Below are positions 51,209 to 61,117 of a DNA stretch of 64,000 bases, piece by piece; within the stretch, counting starts at the first letter, position 1; every line of letters starts with the position of its first letter. The notes beneath the pieces were generated by a model. That model was not told the origin of the DNA. It saw only the letters and a program-made list of their open reading frames with translations, and did not search any database. The translations under genes were made by a program, and so were the position numbers. The DNA is from Streptomyces sp. Go-475 (GTDB lineage: Bacteria; Actinomycetota; Actinomycetes; Streptomycetales; Streptomycetaceae): NCBI RefSeq assembly GCF_003330845.1, contig NZ_CP026121.1, forward strand, positions 1,717,501 through 1,781,500, read 5' to 3'.

Positions 51209-51588
51209 CGGGTCCTCCCCTGTGCCGCGCCGTGCGCGGCGGTCAGGTGCAGCCGCTCCACGTGGACGACGACCTCCGGCACCTGCATTCCCGCCAGAGC
51301 GCCCACCCGTTCGACGACTTGGCGGCGCACCCGGCGGCAGCGGTCGCCGATGTCGCAGGGGTAGTCGAGTTCGACGTGGACGCGGACGTGGACCACGTGA
51401 TGGTGGACGACGACCGAGGCGGACGGCCGGCCGGCGTCGGGGGGCAGCGTCCCGACCGCCTCACGGGCCGCCTGTGAGGCGATCTTCGCGACGACCCGGT
51501 CGGCGATCCGGGTCGCGCCGCGCTCCCCGGCCGGGACGACGGTCAGAGGTCTGTCGAGCTCACCGGCCCCCGCACTCACGGATGTCAC
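51205..51588 (-). CDS. Asp23/Gls24-family envelope stress protein (second copy)
   Basis: A 127-residue cytosolic protein of the Asp23/Gls24 fold, with RIADRVVAKIASQAAREAVGTL near the start, the V-x-V-rich strand VVVHHHVVHVRVHVELDYPCDIG, and RVRRQVVERVGALAGMQVPEVVVHVERL. It overlaps both neighbours by 4 bp, so the operon is tightly coupled. It is shorter and more divergent than the first-gene Asp23 copy. Confidence 0.85.
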   Translation of the reverse strand: MTSVSAGAGELDRPLTVVPAGERGATRIADRVVAKIASQAAREAVGTLPPDAGRPSASVVVHHHVVHVRVHVELDYPCDIGDRCRRVRRQVVERVGALAGMQVPEVVVHVERLHLTAAHGAAQGRTR

Positions 51589-51770
51589 CGCCGCCGTTCG
51601 CCACGGGTGCGGAAGAAGTCGCCCAACTCCATGTCCCCCTCCAGGAACCGGCCGACGACGAAGCCGACGGCGCCCAGCGCCGCCACCAGCAGGAAGGCAC
51701 CGAATCCGCCGAAATACCCGGCGAAGGCCAGCGCCATGCCGGCGATCATGCCGACCACGGCCATGCTCAT
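51585..51770 (-). CDS. Small DUF2273-like membrane protein
   Basis: A 61-residue protein with two hydrophobic helices (AVVGMIAGMALAFAGYFGGFGAFLLVAALGAVGFVVGRFL) and a charged C-terminal tail ending RTRGERRR. Small DUF2273 proteins occur in Asp23 operons of many Gram-positives. The operon position between the two Asp23 genes supports this call. Confidence 0.8.
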   Translation of the reverse strand: MSMAVVGMIAGMALAFAGYFGGFGAFLLVAALGAVGFVVGRFLEGDMELGDFFRTRGERRR

Positions 51771-51825
51771 GCGCTCCTCAGCTCCTCAGCTCCGCAGCCG
51801 CTGTGTTGTCCGGTGTCCCTGGGCC

Positions 51826-52302
51826 TCACTGGATCCGGCGCTCCGGTTCCTCTTCCTCTTCGTCCGGCAGCTTCACGTCGCTCACCGCGATGTTGACCTC
51901 GACGACCTCCAGGCCCGTCATCCGCTCGACGGCGGTGATGACGTTCTCCCGTACGTCCCTGGCCACGTCGGCGATCGACACGCCGTAGTCGACGACGATC
52001 TCCAGGTCGAGGGCGGCCTGCACCTCGCCGACCTCGGCCTTCACCCCGCGCGTCACGCCCGACTTCTGGCCGCCGGGCACGCGGTCGCGCACTGCTCCGA
52101 ACGTGCGGGACAGTCCGCTGCCCATGGCGTGCACGCCGTCCACGTCGCGTGCGGCGAGCCCGGCGATCTTCTCCACGACACCGTCGGCGATGGTCGTCCG
52201 TCCCCGGGAGCCCGGGTCCGCCCCACCGCGCTTGGCCAGCGGACTCCTGCGTGCCGCCGCCGTCTCGGTCTCCCCGCCCCGGTTCTCGGTCATGTCAGTC
52301 AT
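51826..52302 (-). CDS. Asp23/Gls24-family envelope stress response protein
   Basis: A 158-residue Asp23 homologue and first gene of the operon. A charged N terminus precedes the conserved domain, with TTIADGVVEKIAGLAARDVDGVHAM, ALDLEIVVDYGVSIADVARDVRENVITAVERMTGLEVVEVNIAVSDV and an acidic tail PDEEEEEPERR. In Staphylococcus, Asp23 forms filaments under the membrane and is induced by alkaline shock. An 18-bp palindrome at 52339-52356 lies upstream between the divergent promoters. Confidence 0.9.
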   Translation of the reverse strand: MTDMTENRGGETETAAARRSPLAKRGGADPGSRGRTTIADGVVEKIAGLAARDVDGVHAMGSGLSRTFGAVRDRVPGGQKSGVTRGVKAEVGEVQAALDLEIVVDYGVSIADVARDVRENVITAVERMTGLEVVEVNIAVSDVKLPDEEEEEPERRIQ

Positions 52303-52338
52303 CGCCGTACGTCCTTTTCGGTCGTCGTCCTTCGACCA

Positions 52339-52356
52339 CCGTAAGCATGGTTACGG
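52339..52356. promoter_or_regulatory. Palindrome in the divergent Asp23-operon/P10 intergenic region
   Basis: CCGTAA-GCATGG-TTACGG is a perfect 6-6-6 inverted repeat in the only 87 bp between the two divergent transcription units. It is a candidate operator for a dimeric regulator. Confidence 0.5.
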
Positions 52357-52389
52357 GATAGCGCGCCTCTGATGCGGCAGGCTGGAGGA

Positions 52390-53103
52390 ATGACGGCCGA
52401 CCGGTGGACACGGGCAGTGAGACATCAGCTGGGTTTCGGCAGGCTCTTGCCGTTGGGTGACGCGCGTGACGGCGCGTGGATCGCCGAGCAGGCGGCCGAG
52501 GCGGTGCTGCGGCGCGCGGCCGAGGACGCGCCGGGCGTGCGCGTCGACGCGCTCCATATCGTGCTCGCCGACGCGGCGGACACGCAGGCGCCGGCGGTGC
52601 CCGCTCCGCCGAGCGGCCTGCCGCCCGGCCCGCTGCGGGTGACGGCCGAGTTCGCGGCCACGGCCTCGGAGCCGCTGCCGACGACGGCGTCCCTGCTGCG
52701 GGCGACGCTGGCGACCGCCGCGACGCAGCGGATCGGCCTGGCGGTGCGAGAGGTGGATCTGCGGGTGACGGGGCTGCTGGACGGGGAACCGGAACCCGGG
52801 CCCGCCGCCGGTTCTCCTGAACCGCCGGGCGCCGCGCACCCGGAGACGGGCGACGAGGCCCGTGTGGCGGCGACGGCCCTCGCGGTCCCGGGCGTGCTCC
52901 GGCTGACCGGCGCGCTGGGTCATCCCGTGCACATCGAGGAACTGCCGGGCGAAACTGCGCTGTCCCACCGCCATGTCCGGGTGGAGCTGGCCGTGGGCGC
53001 GGACCACCGGGCCCGGGACGTGGCCCGCGCGGTCCGCACGGCGGTCAGGACGTCACTGCCGGACCACCCCACGGTGGCGGTACTGGTGAGCGCGATCGGC
53101 TGA
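52390..53103 (+). CDS. P10-like conserved Streptomyces protein, unknown function
   Basis: A 237-residue soluble protein of the group annotated in Streptomyces as nucleopolyhedrovirus P10 family, a label without functional meaning. The two halves appear to repeat one fold: GVRVDALHIVLADAAD with LRVTAEF, and GVLRLTGALGHPVHIEE with HRHVRVELAVGAD. Both resemble Asp23-type domains, fitting its location beside the Asp23 operon. The ATG at 52390 has GGAGG very close (1-bp spacer), so ATG 52372 or a later GTG could be the true start. Confidence 0.65.
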   Translation: MTADRWTRAVRHQLGFGRLLPLGDARDGAWIAEQAAEAVLRRAAEDAPGVRVDALHIVLADAADTQAPAVPAPPSGLPPGPLRVTAEFAATASEPLPTTASLLRATLATAATQRIGLAVREVDLRVTGLLDGEPEPGPAAGSPEPPGAAHPETGDEARVAATALAVPGVLRLTGALGHPVHIEELPGETALSHRHVRVELAVGADHRARDVARAVRTAVRTSLPDHPTVAVLVSAIG

Positions 53104-53395
53104 CCGCGCGGACCGGCTCGACGACTCGGCTGACGGCCCTGTCCGCCCGGCGACCGACTGACCGGCCGAGTCGGGCCGACGACCGACTGACCGGCTGACC
53201 GGCCGAGTCGGGCCGGCGACCGGCTGACCGCCCGAGAGGGCTCGAGATCGGCTGACCGCCCGGGGCGGGTCGGCGATCGGGGCACCGTCCAGGCGGGCCC
53301 GGCGACCGGCTGACCGCCCGGGGCGGGTCGGCGATTGACTGACCGCGCAGGTGGGCCAGGACGACCCGCTGACCGCCCGGCGCGGCCGGTGGGCG
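53104..53395. repeat. Degenerate ~30-bp tandem repeats in intergenic DNA
   Basis: About eight imperfect units of roughly 27-37 bp, based on CGACCGGCTGACCGCCCGG, fill the 292-bp gap between the P10-like gene and the enoyl-CoA hydratase gene. The TGACCG core recurs about every 30 bp. No frame or known motif is preserved; no terminator hairpin stands out. Confidence 0.75.
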
Positions 53396-54199
53396 TCAGT
53401 CGCCGACGCCCGCGAGGTCACGCAGCCTGCGCGCCTGGGACTGGCGTTCGGCGCGGCGCTGCTCCTCGTAGGTGCGGTCCTGGGCGCCGCGCAGCAGGGC
53501 CTTGGTCTCGATGACGGCGTCACGGGGCGCGGCGAGGACAGCCGCGGTGAGGTCGCGGACCGTGGCGTCGAGCTGGTCGGCGGGCACGGCCACATTGGCC
53601 AGCCCGGTGCTGACGGCCTCCTCGGCCGTGACGAAGCGCCCGGTCACGCAGATCTCCAGCGCGCGGGCGTATCCGACGAGTCCCACCAGCGGGTGCGTGC
53701 CCGTCAGGTCGGGCACGAGTCCGAGGCTGGTCTCGCGCATGGCGAACTGCACGTCGTCGGCGACGACGCGCAGATCGCAGGCGAGGGCGAGCTGGAAGCC
53801 CGCCCCGATGGCGTGCCCCTGGACGGCGGCGACGGAGACGATGTCGCTGCGCCGCCACCAGGTGAACGCCTCCTGGTATTCGGCGATGGTCGCGTCCAAC
53901 TCGGCGTCGCCGCCCCGCGCGAGGTCGACGAACGACGGTTCGCCGTCGAAGCCCTCGGGCGTGAACGCCTGCCGGTCGAGACCGGCTGAGAAGGACTTGC
54001 CCTCGGCCCGCAGCACCACGACGCGGACGGAGCCCGGCAGCAGCCGCCCGGCCTCGGTCAGCGCCCGCCACAGAGCGGGGCTCTGCGCGTTGCGCTTGGC
54101 CGGGTTGGTCAGCGTCACCGTGGCGATCGCGTCGTCGACGGTGAGCCGTACGCCGTCCTTGTCGAGTACGGGAACGAGGTCCTGGTCGGACGAAGCCAT
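53396..54199 (-). CDS. Enoyl-CoA hydratase/isomerase-family protein
   Basis: A 267-residue crotonase-fold enzyme. The oxyanion-hole segments are AEGKSFSAGLDRQAF and VQGHAIGAGFQLALACDLRVVADD. The position of the second catalytic acid (SLGLVPDLTGTHPLV) has aspartate where classical hydratases have glutamate, so the exact reaction is uncertain. ATG 54199 has GGAGGCG upstream. A fatty-acid beta-oxidation role is plausible but not demonstrated. Confidence 0.85.
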   Translation of the reverse strand: MASSDQDLVPVLDKDGVRLTVDDAIATVTLTNPAKRNAQSPALWRALTEAGRLLPGSVRVVVLRAEGKSFSAGLDRQAFTPEGFDGEPSFVDLARGGDAELDATIAEYQEAFTWWRRSDIVSVAAVQGHAIGAGFQLALACDLRVVADDVQFAMRETSLGLVPDLTGTHPLVGLVGYARALEICVTGRFVTAEEAVSTGLANVAVPADQLDATVRDLTAAVLAAPRDAVIETKALLRGAQDRTYEEQRRAERQSQARRLRDLAGVGD

Positions 54200-54290
54200 G
54201 GGACGCCTCCGATGTGTGCGGTCGTCTTCCATGCCGTGCGACGGCGGATGTCCCGCCGTACCACGGCACAGCTAAGTGACTGCACAGTAA

Positions 54291-54322
54291 CCACCCGGTC
54301 GCTCAGCCTGCCGACCGGGTGG
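54291..54322. terminator. Terminator downstream of gbn
   Basis: A perfect 11-bp stem (54291-54301 with 54312-54322) with a 10-nt loop lies 30 bp past the gbn stop codon. Confidence 0.75.
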
Positions 54323-54352
54323 CCACCATCGAAGCCGTGGGGCCACTCGGGG

Positions 54353-54571
54353 TCAGGCCGTGGCCTTCTTGCCCCGCGTCGCCCCGCCACGCCCTCGCAG
54401 CGTGACGCCCGACTCACTGAGCATGCGGTGCACGAAGCCATACGAGCGGCCGGTCTCCTCGGCCAACGCCCGGATGCTCGCACCGGCGTCGTACTTCTTC
54501 TTCAGGTCTGCCGCGAGCTTGTCGCGCGCGGCGCCGGTCACCCGGCTGCCCTTCTTCAGAGTCTCGGCCAC
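54353..54571 (-). CDS. gbn: GATC-binding nucleoid-associated protein Gbn
   Basis: A 72-residue basic DNA-binding protein with one helix-turn-helix related to the Lsr2 C-terminal domain: KKYDAGASIRALAEETGRSYGFVHRMLSESGV, followed by the basic tail LRGRGGATRGKK. It matches S. coelicolor SCO1839 (Gbn), described as a small nucleoid protein recognising GATC and affecting development. GTG 54571 follows GAGGAGG at ideal spacing, giving the opening AETLKKGSRVTGAARDKL. The ABC-F gene upstream is the same neighbour as in S. coelicolor. Confidence 0.88.
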   Translation of the reverse strand: MAETLKKGSRVTGAARDKLAADLKKKYDAGASIRALAEETGRSYGFVHRMLSESGVTLRGRGGATRGKKATA

Positions 54572-54771
54572 CCGTGCCTCCTCATGGGAAGTGCGCTCTG
54601 GTCTCCTCATGATCACCCCTCCGGGCCCTGATGGCCACCCATTCGGCAAGGTCCGTGAGACAAGGTTGTGACGACGGGAGCGCATCCCCACATACGGAAT
54701 GCGGAATTCCGGAGCGGAGTGTCCGTACGGCCGAACGGATTGCCCCGGGAAATACCAGGTCAGAAAGGCGG

Positions 54772-54808
54772 CGCGGCCGAGCCCGGAAGAATCGGGGGCT
54801 CGGCCGCG
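54772..54808 (-). terminator. Terminator of the ABC-F gene
   Basis: A perfect 13-bp stem (54772-54784 with 54796-54808) with an 11-nt loop lies about 115 bp past the ABC-F stop, followed on the minus strand by CCGCCTTTCT. Confidence 0.75.
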
Positions 54809-54840
54809 AAATCGTTGTAGGACACACCTCGGTACGAGGA

Positions 54841-54907
54841 GATCTCACACAGATGATGGATCACCGCTGGGCCGAATGATCCAACGCCGTTGATCACGCA
54901 TTCGATC
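54841..54907. promoter_or_regulatory. Cluster of five GATC sites upstream of gbn
   Basis: GATC occurs at 54841, 54859, 54878, 54892 and 54904, five sites in 67 bp, with another at about 54608 close to the gbn start. At this base composition one site per several hundred bp is expected. The 351-bp gap 54572-54922 holds the presumed gbn promoter, the ABC-F terminator and this cluster. A link to Gbn binding is inference. Confidence 0.5.
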
Positions 54908-54922
54908 AAGCGGTACTGACAC

Positions 54923-56521
<1,599 letters not shown>

Positions 56522-56805
56522 GGACAGACTCCAGGGCGGATACGGGGGCGGGATGGGCGAATCAGGGGGTGCCGCGCGTAGCGCGCCATTGCAAGGGTGG
56601 TGGCGGGCGACGGGCGGGCGTTCCCGCCGTCTAATGCGCGAGGAGAAAGGCCATGGGGGACAGTCTAACGGGGCCGTGCAACCACTTTTTCTGCGTGCGG
56701 GTGTTCGGTTCGTCTCGCCGGGTCGTTGTCAGTGGTGGGTGCGAGACTGAGCAGCAGAACGGGATGATCGGATTTCCGGCGACCGGGCACAAGGGAGTGA
56801 TCGGC

Positions 56806-57219
56806 ATGGCAGGCACGTCCGGCGGGCGTCCCAGCATCTGCCCGACGCTGCTCTACGCGGACGCGAAGGCGGCGATCCGGCAGCTCACGGAGGCCTTCGG
56901 CTTCACGGAGCTGTCGGTGTACGAGGGCGAGGACGGCTCGGTGCTGCACGCGGAGCTGGCACAGGGCAACGGCGCGGTGATGGTCGGCAGCAAGGGCCGC
57001 GGCGGCGTGTTCGACGCGGCCATGAAGGACGCGGGCACCACGGGGGTGTACGTGGTGGTGGACGACGTGGACGCGCACCACCGCCGCGCCGTCGACCACG
57101 GCGCGGAGATCCTCATGCCCCCGACGGACCAGGACTACGGCTCGCGGGACTACATGGCCCGGGACCTCGAGGGCAATGTGTGGAGTTTCGGCACGTACGC
57201 GCCCGAGATACCGGGCTGA
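56806..57219 (+). CDS. VOC/glyoxalase-family protein
   Basis: A 137-residue vicinal-oxygen-chelate protein. The paired beta-alpha-beta-beta-beta units are visible (PTLLYADAKAAIRQLTEAFGF; GVYVVVDDVDAHHRRAVDHG), ending with DYMARDLEGNVWSFGTY. It resembles the PhnB/bleomycin-resistance-like branch, whose members vary widely in function. ATG 56806 has AAGGGAG upstream; the longer in-frame extension begins without a ribosome-binding site. Confidence 0.83.
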   Translation: MAGTSGGRPSICPTLLYADAKAAIRQLTEAFGFTELSVYEGEDGSVLHAELAQGNGAVMVGSKGRGGVFDAAMKDAGTTGVYVVVDDVDAHHRRAVDHGAEILMPPTDQDYGSRDYMARDLEGNVWSFGTYAPEIPG

Positions 57220-57253
57220 CACCCCGGGCGCCGGCCCCGGCGGGCCGCCGGTG

Positions 57254-58579
57254 CTAGCTGCCGCCGGTGTGCACCTGGAAGGCCGCCCGGCGCACGGCCT
57301 TGGCCAGGGCCGGGTCGGGGTGTGCCGCGGCGAGGGCGACCAGGACCTGCACGGTGCGCGGATGACCCACGGCCCGCACCTCGTCGAGGAGCATCGGGAC
57401 GGTCGGCTGCACGGCGGACTCCAGGTGGCGGACGAGCAGCGGGGCCTCTCCGTGGTCGGCGACGGCGGCGGCGGTGTCCACCCACAGCCAGGTCGCCTCC
57501 TCCCGGGTGAGGACCTCGTGGGCGTCCTCCGGGTCGGCCCCGTCGTGCTCGGCCAGCCACAGCAGCGCGTACGGCCTCAGCGTCGGCTCCTCCAGCACGG
57601 CGCGGACGTCCGGCTCGGCGGGGGCGCCGACCACGCGCAGCGCCTCGAAGGCGAGGCCGCGCAGCAGGGCGTCCTCGCCGCGGGCGGCGTCGAGCAGCTC
57701 GGTGACGGCGCTGCCGACGGTGCGGGCGGCGAGCCAGGCGCGGTACTCGGCGCGGGCCGCGTTCGGGCGCAGCTGGGCGCAGCCGCGGAGCATGTCCTCG
57801 GCGCCCTGCTCGATGTTCCCGGCGGGGCTCTGCGCGGCGACGCAGATCTGCTCCAGCTTGACCCAGACGGCCCAGCTGCCGAGCGGGGTGAGCGTGGCCT
57901 GGCCGTCGCCGTAGGTGAGGGCGCCGACGGAGGCGAGGGCGCGCAGGGCCCAGTCGAGGAGGGGCGCGAGCGGGGCGTCGGTGGGCTCCGGTTCGGCCGT
58001 CGGCTCGGGCTGGGGGCCGTAGGGGATCTCGCAGCGGGCGGTGCGCAGTTCGGTGACGCGCTGCTCCAGGAGGTCCAGGAGCTGCTCGACGGGGACGGGG
58101 CCGGCGGACAGCTGGAGGAAGGAGAGCACCTGCGGCATGGCCGAGACGACCTCGGCGACGGCGGCGGGCTCGTGGTCCTCGGGTTCCGGACAGGCGAGCG
58201 ACCAGGCGTCGAAGAGGGCGACCCAGCCGCGCAGTACGGCGCTGTCGTCGCGGTTCCAGGCGCGCAGCCGCCAGCCGGGGCGGGCACTGTCGCCGTGCAC
58301 CTCGACCAGGCCGGCGAGGCGGGCGGTGTCCCAGTCGGCCCTGACCTGAGCGGGGGTCAGGCCGAGGTCCGAGGCGGCGCGTTCGGCGGTCGCGTCGGAG
58401 AGGGTGGCCTTGCCGTCGGCGGTGGCGCTGTCCCCGCCGGGGCCGAGGGCGGCGTCGGCCCAGCGGGCGACGCGGGCGGCGCCGGCCAGGCCGGAGCGTG
58501 CCATTCTGGCCAGCTCCGCCGGTGCCGGGGTGCCCTCCGGGGGGCGCGGCGCGGGGCGGCGCGAGCGCTGCTGGTTCAT
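57254..58579 (-). CDS. Large conserved Streptomyces protein with HEAT-like C-terminus, unknown function
   Basis: A 441-residue soluble protein. The N-terminal half has alpha-helical stretches and winged-helix-like segments (LSDATAERAASDLGLTPAQVRADWDTARLAGLVEV; ALTYGDGQATLTPLGSWAVW). The C-terminal 150 residues are helical pairs with HEAT-like spacing (GEDALLRGLAFEALRVVGAPAEP, HPRTVQVLVALAAAHPDPALAKAVRRAAFQV). ATG 58579 (NQQRSRRPAPRPP) is the preferred start; the upstream open frame is probably leader. No functional family recognised. Confidence 0.7.
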   Translation of the reverse strand: MNQQRSRRPAPRPPEGTPAPAELARMARSGLAGAARVARWADAALGPGGDSATADGKATLSDATAERAASDLGLTPAQVRADWDTARLAGLVEVHGDSARPGWRLRAWNRDDSAVLRGWVALFDAWSLACPEPEDHEPAAVAEVVSAMPQVLSFLQLSAGPVPVEQLLDLLEQRVTELRTARCEIPYGPQPEPTAEPEPTDAPLAPLLDWALRALASVGALTYGDGQATLTPLGSWAVWVKLEQICVAAQSPAGNIEQGAEDMLRGCAQLRPNAARAEYRAWLAARTVGSAVTELLDAARGEDALLRGLAFEALRVVGAPAEPDVRAVLEEPTLRPYALLWLAEHDGADPEDAHEVLTREEATWLWVDTAAAVADHGEAPLLVRHLESAVQPTVPMLLDEVRAVGHPRTVQVLVALAAAHPDPALAKAVRRAAFQVHTGGS

Positions 58580-58888
58580 CGCTCTGGGGGCGGCGGCCAG
58601 GGGTCGCGGGCGGACGAGTCGAAGCCTGGAGTCGCGCGGGATACGGGACGTCACGGGGGCAGTCTTCCGGTTGACGGTCCGAAAACCCAAACGGAATGTC
58701 ACGGCGGGCGACGGGGAAGGCCAACGCACCGGCCCCCGGGAGTGGTCGAGGGCCGGGAACAGGCCAGTGGTACGACGCTAAACGGAATCATCACGACCGG
58801 TCGGTAGGGAGCGGGACGGGACGTGGTTGCGACGGGGCGAAGGGGGCGTGAACGGGGGGTGCGTGACGTGCCGGCACCGCCGGGGAGG
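58580..58888. other. Intergenic region without recognised gene
   Basis: This 309-bp gap must hold the promoter of the minus-strand gene at 58579 and the 3' region of the hydrolase gene. I see no conserved promoter, hairpin or repeat in it that I can defend. Confidence 0.5.
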
Positions 58889-60016
58889 TCACATGAGGGG
58901 GGTCAGGAAGCGCCGCAGGGCCTCCTCGTAGGCCTCGGGGTCGGCGTTCCACATCGCTCCGTGGGGGGCGTCGCGGACGGTGTGCAGGGCGACCATGTCG
59001 GGGCGGGCGCCGGCGAGGCGGCGGGAGAGCTGCCAGGGGGCGACCGTGTCGTCCGGGCCGTGGAAGACGAGGGTGGGGACGCGGACGCCGTCGTACGGGT
59101 CGGTTCCCGCGGCGCGGTCGCCGTACAGGCCGGTGCGGCCCTGGGCGGCGCGGACCGCGAGGGGCAGCAGCGGGCCCGGGGTGCGGCGGGCGCCGGCCAG
59201 GGCGCGCAGGGTGGTCTCCCAGTGGAGGACCGGGGAGTCCAGGACGAGCCCGGAGACGCGCTCGCGGAGTCCCGAGTGCTCGGCGGCGCGCAGGGCCATG
59301 GTGGCGCCGGTGGACCAGCCGTGCAGGACGACCTGGCGGGCTCCGTGGCGCTCGGCGTAGCGGAGGGCCGCGTCGAGGTCGCGCCACTCGGTCTCGCCGA
59401 GGTGGTTCAGGCCGTCGGGCGGGCGGGGTGCGCCGAGGTCGCCGCGGTAGGCGAGGGCGAGGACCGGGAAACGGTTGCGGTGCAGGAACTCCATGATGTT
59501 CAGGGCGATTTCCCGGGTGGTGCCCAGGCCGTGCACGGCGATCACCCAGGTGTCCCGGGCGCCGGGCACGAACCACGCGGGCAGCGTGCCGAGTTCGCCG
59601 GGGATGTCGACGTCGGCGTGTTCGAGGCCGAGGGCGGCGCTCGGGTTGCCGACGTACACGTTGGGGGTGAGCCAGGCCTTGTCGCCGGGGCGCAGGGTGC
59701 CGTGGGTGACGCTCTCCAGGCGGCGTACGACGGTGTCGGCGGGGTGCGGGGCCTCGGCCAGGACGGGGCCGACGACCGCGTGGGAGCCGTCGCCGGCCAG
59801 GCCGTAGCGGCCGGGCCGCAGGGCGGCCAGGTCCCGGGTGAGGCTGATCTGTCCGGCGGCGGTGCCGTGCACGGTGAGCCGGGGTTCGGTGGGCAGGGGC
59901 CTGCCCGGAGGCGCCTTGAGCGCGGCGTCGCTGGCGAACCGGCCGGCGGCCACCGCGGCGGCCCCGGCCCCGATCACGGCGGTGACGGCAGCGGCCGTCG
60001 CTTTGACAGTGCGCAC
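58889..60016 (-). CDS. Alpha/beta hydrolase, membrane-anchored or secreted
   Basis: A 375-residue alpha/beta-hydrolase. An N-terminal hydrophobic segment (ATAAAVTAVIGAGAAAVAAGRFA) suggests a signal anchor. The oxyanion region is IAVHGLGTTREI, the nucleophile elbow GWSTG (serine) lies in VVLHGWSTGATMALRAAE, the acid is probably in LVFHGPDDTVAPW and the catalytic histidine in VRDAPHGAMWN. The first 130 residues form an extra beta-rich domain. Substrate unknown. Confidence 0.85.
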   Translation of the reverse strand: MRTVKATAAAVTAVIGAGAAAVAAGRFASDAALKAPPGRPLPTEPRLTVHGTAAGQISLTRDLAALRPGRYGLAGDGSHAVVGPVLAEAPHPADTVVRRLESVTHGTLRPGDKAWLTPNVYVGNPSAALGLEHADVDIPGELGTLPAWFVPGARDTWVIAVHGLGTTREIALNIMEFLHRNRFPVLALAYRGDLGAPRPPDGLNHLGETEWRDLDAALRYAERHGARQVVLHGWSTGATMALRAAEHSGLRERVSGLVLDSPVLHWETTLRALAGARRTPGPLLPLAVRAAQGRTGLYGDRAAGTDPYDGVRVPTLVFHGPDDTVAPWQLSRRLAGARPDMVALHTVRDAPHGAMWNADPEAYEEALRRFLTPLM

Positions 60017-60210
60017 CCGACCAGTGTCCTGGCGGACGCGGCCGGGGACCAGTGGGGGGTAGCGGTGGGGTGAGGGGTGGGGAGCGGCGCGCGGGGGCAG
60101 CGTGCAGGCGGGGCGCAGGGTCGGCGGCCGGCTCCGGGCTGGGCCGGGACGCCGACGTCCGGCGGCGCACTAGCCGGGCGCGTCCCGGCGGCCAGCGACC
60201 TGCGGCTTGG

Positions 60211-60330
60211 CCAGTCCCTGCGGCCGGTGGCCTCTGGGCTGGGACCGGAAGGGACGTTGGCCTGCCGGCCGGGAGCGGAAGCGATGTCGGCCTGCGGGGC
60301 TGGAGCCGGAAAGGCTGTGGCAGAGCGGGG
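60211..60330. repeat. Degenerate 30-bp repeats in the gap 60017-60385
   Basis: Three clear units based on GGGAGCGGAAG-x8-GGCCTGC start at about 60241, 60271 and 60301, exactly 30 bp apart, with weaker similarity before them. The 369-bp gap contains no credible gene; the remainder is GC-rich and unassigned, and would include the hydrolase promoter. Confidence 0.65.
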
Positions 60331-60385
60331 GCGTGTGGGCGGTGGTGGCAGCCGGTGCCGTGTGATCCCCGCCCGGGCGGCGCGG

Positions 60386-61117
60386 TTACCGGCGCTGGCC
60401 GTAGTCGCGCAGGCGCTGTTCCACCTCCGTCAGTTGTTCGCGGGAGAGCAGGGTCGGGGACATGCCCGGCACCGACGTGGCGGTCAGCCACAGGTGGCAC
60501 ATCCATTCCAGTTGGGCGGTGCGGTCGTAGGCCTGGTCGAGGGTGGCGCCGTAGGTGACGGTGCCGTGGTTCTGGAGGAGACAGCCGGAGCGGCCGGCGA
60601 GGGCGCGGAGCATGTTCTCGGCCAACTCGTCGGTGCCGTACGTGGCATACGGGGCAACCCGGACGGGCCCGCCGAGGGCGGCGGCCATGTAGTGGATCAG
60701 TGGGAGCTCGCTCACGAGCGTCGAGACGGCCGTCGCGTGCACGGCGTGGGTGTGGACGACGGCGCGGGCGTCGGCCGTGCGGTAGACGGCGAGGTGCATG
60801 GGCAGTTCGCTGGTCGGGACTAGCGTGCCGAGGACCTGTCGGCCGTCGAGGTCGACGCCGGTCACGTCGCCGGGGGTCAGCCGGTCGTAGGGGACGCCCG
60901 ACGGTGTGACCAGGACGGTGTCCCCGACGCGCACCGAGACGTTGCCCGACGTGCCGACGACGAGCCCCTCGGCGACCGTCCTGCGGGCCGTGGCGACGAG
61001 GTCCTCCCAGGCGCTCGCCTCCTCGGGCCGGACTCCTCTGCGCCGTGGCTCCCCCGCGCCCGGTCCGCCGTCCCGGACGTCCCGTCCGCCCCGTTCGTCA
61101 CCTCGCTGCTCAGCCAT
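60386..61117 (-). CDS. Class II aldolase/adducin-family protein
   Basis: A 243-residue protein with the class II aldolase fold, as in L-fuculose-phosphate aldolase or ribulose-5-phosphate epimerase. Zinc-site motifs are GTSGNVSVR (about 55), the acid position near TSELPMHLAVYR, and the histidine pair VVHTHAVHATAV; a third ligand lies in LLQNHGTVTYG. About 35 charged residues precede the domain. ATG 61117. Probably metabolises a phosphorylated sugar or methylthioribulose-phosphate; substrate not resolvable here. Confidence 0.88.
   Translation of the reverse strand: MAEQRGDERGGRDVRDGGPGAGEPRRRGVRPEEASAWEDLVATARRTVAEGLVVGTSGNVSVRVGDTVLVTPSGVPYDRLTPGDVTGVDLDGRQVLGTLVPTSELPMHLAVYRTADARAVVHTHAVHATAVSTLVSELPLIHYMAAALGGPVRVAPYATYGTDELAENMLRALAGRSGCLLQNHGTVTYGATLDQAYDRTAQLEWMCHLWLTATSVPGMSPTLLSREQLTEVEQRLRDYGQRR

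Noticed and set aside
51205..51588. Divergent second Asp23-like gene as a pseudogene
   Set aside because: The frame is intact, overlaps both neighbours by 4 bp and keeps the family pattern.
58791..60506. 571-codon minus-strand frame across the hydrolase gene
   Set aside because: Arg/Pro-rich shadow of the hydrolase gene, which has a full catalytic triad in its own frame.
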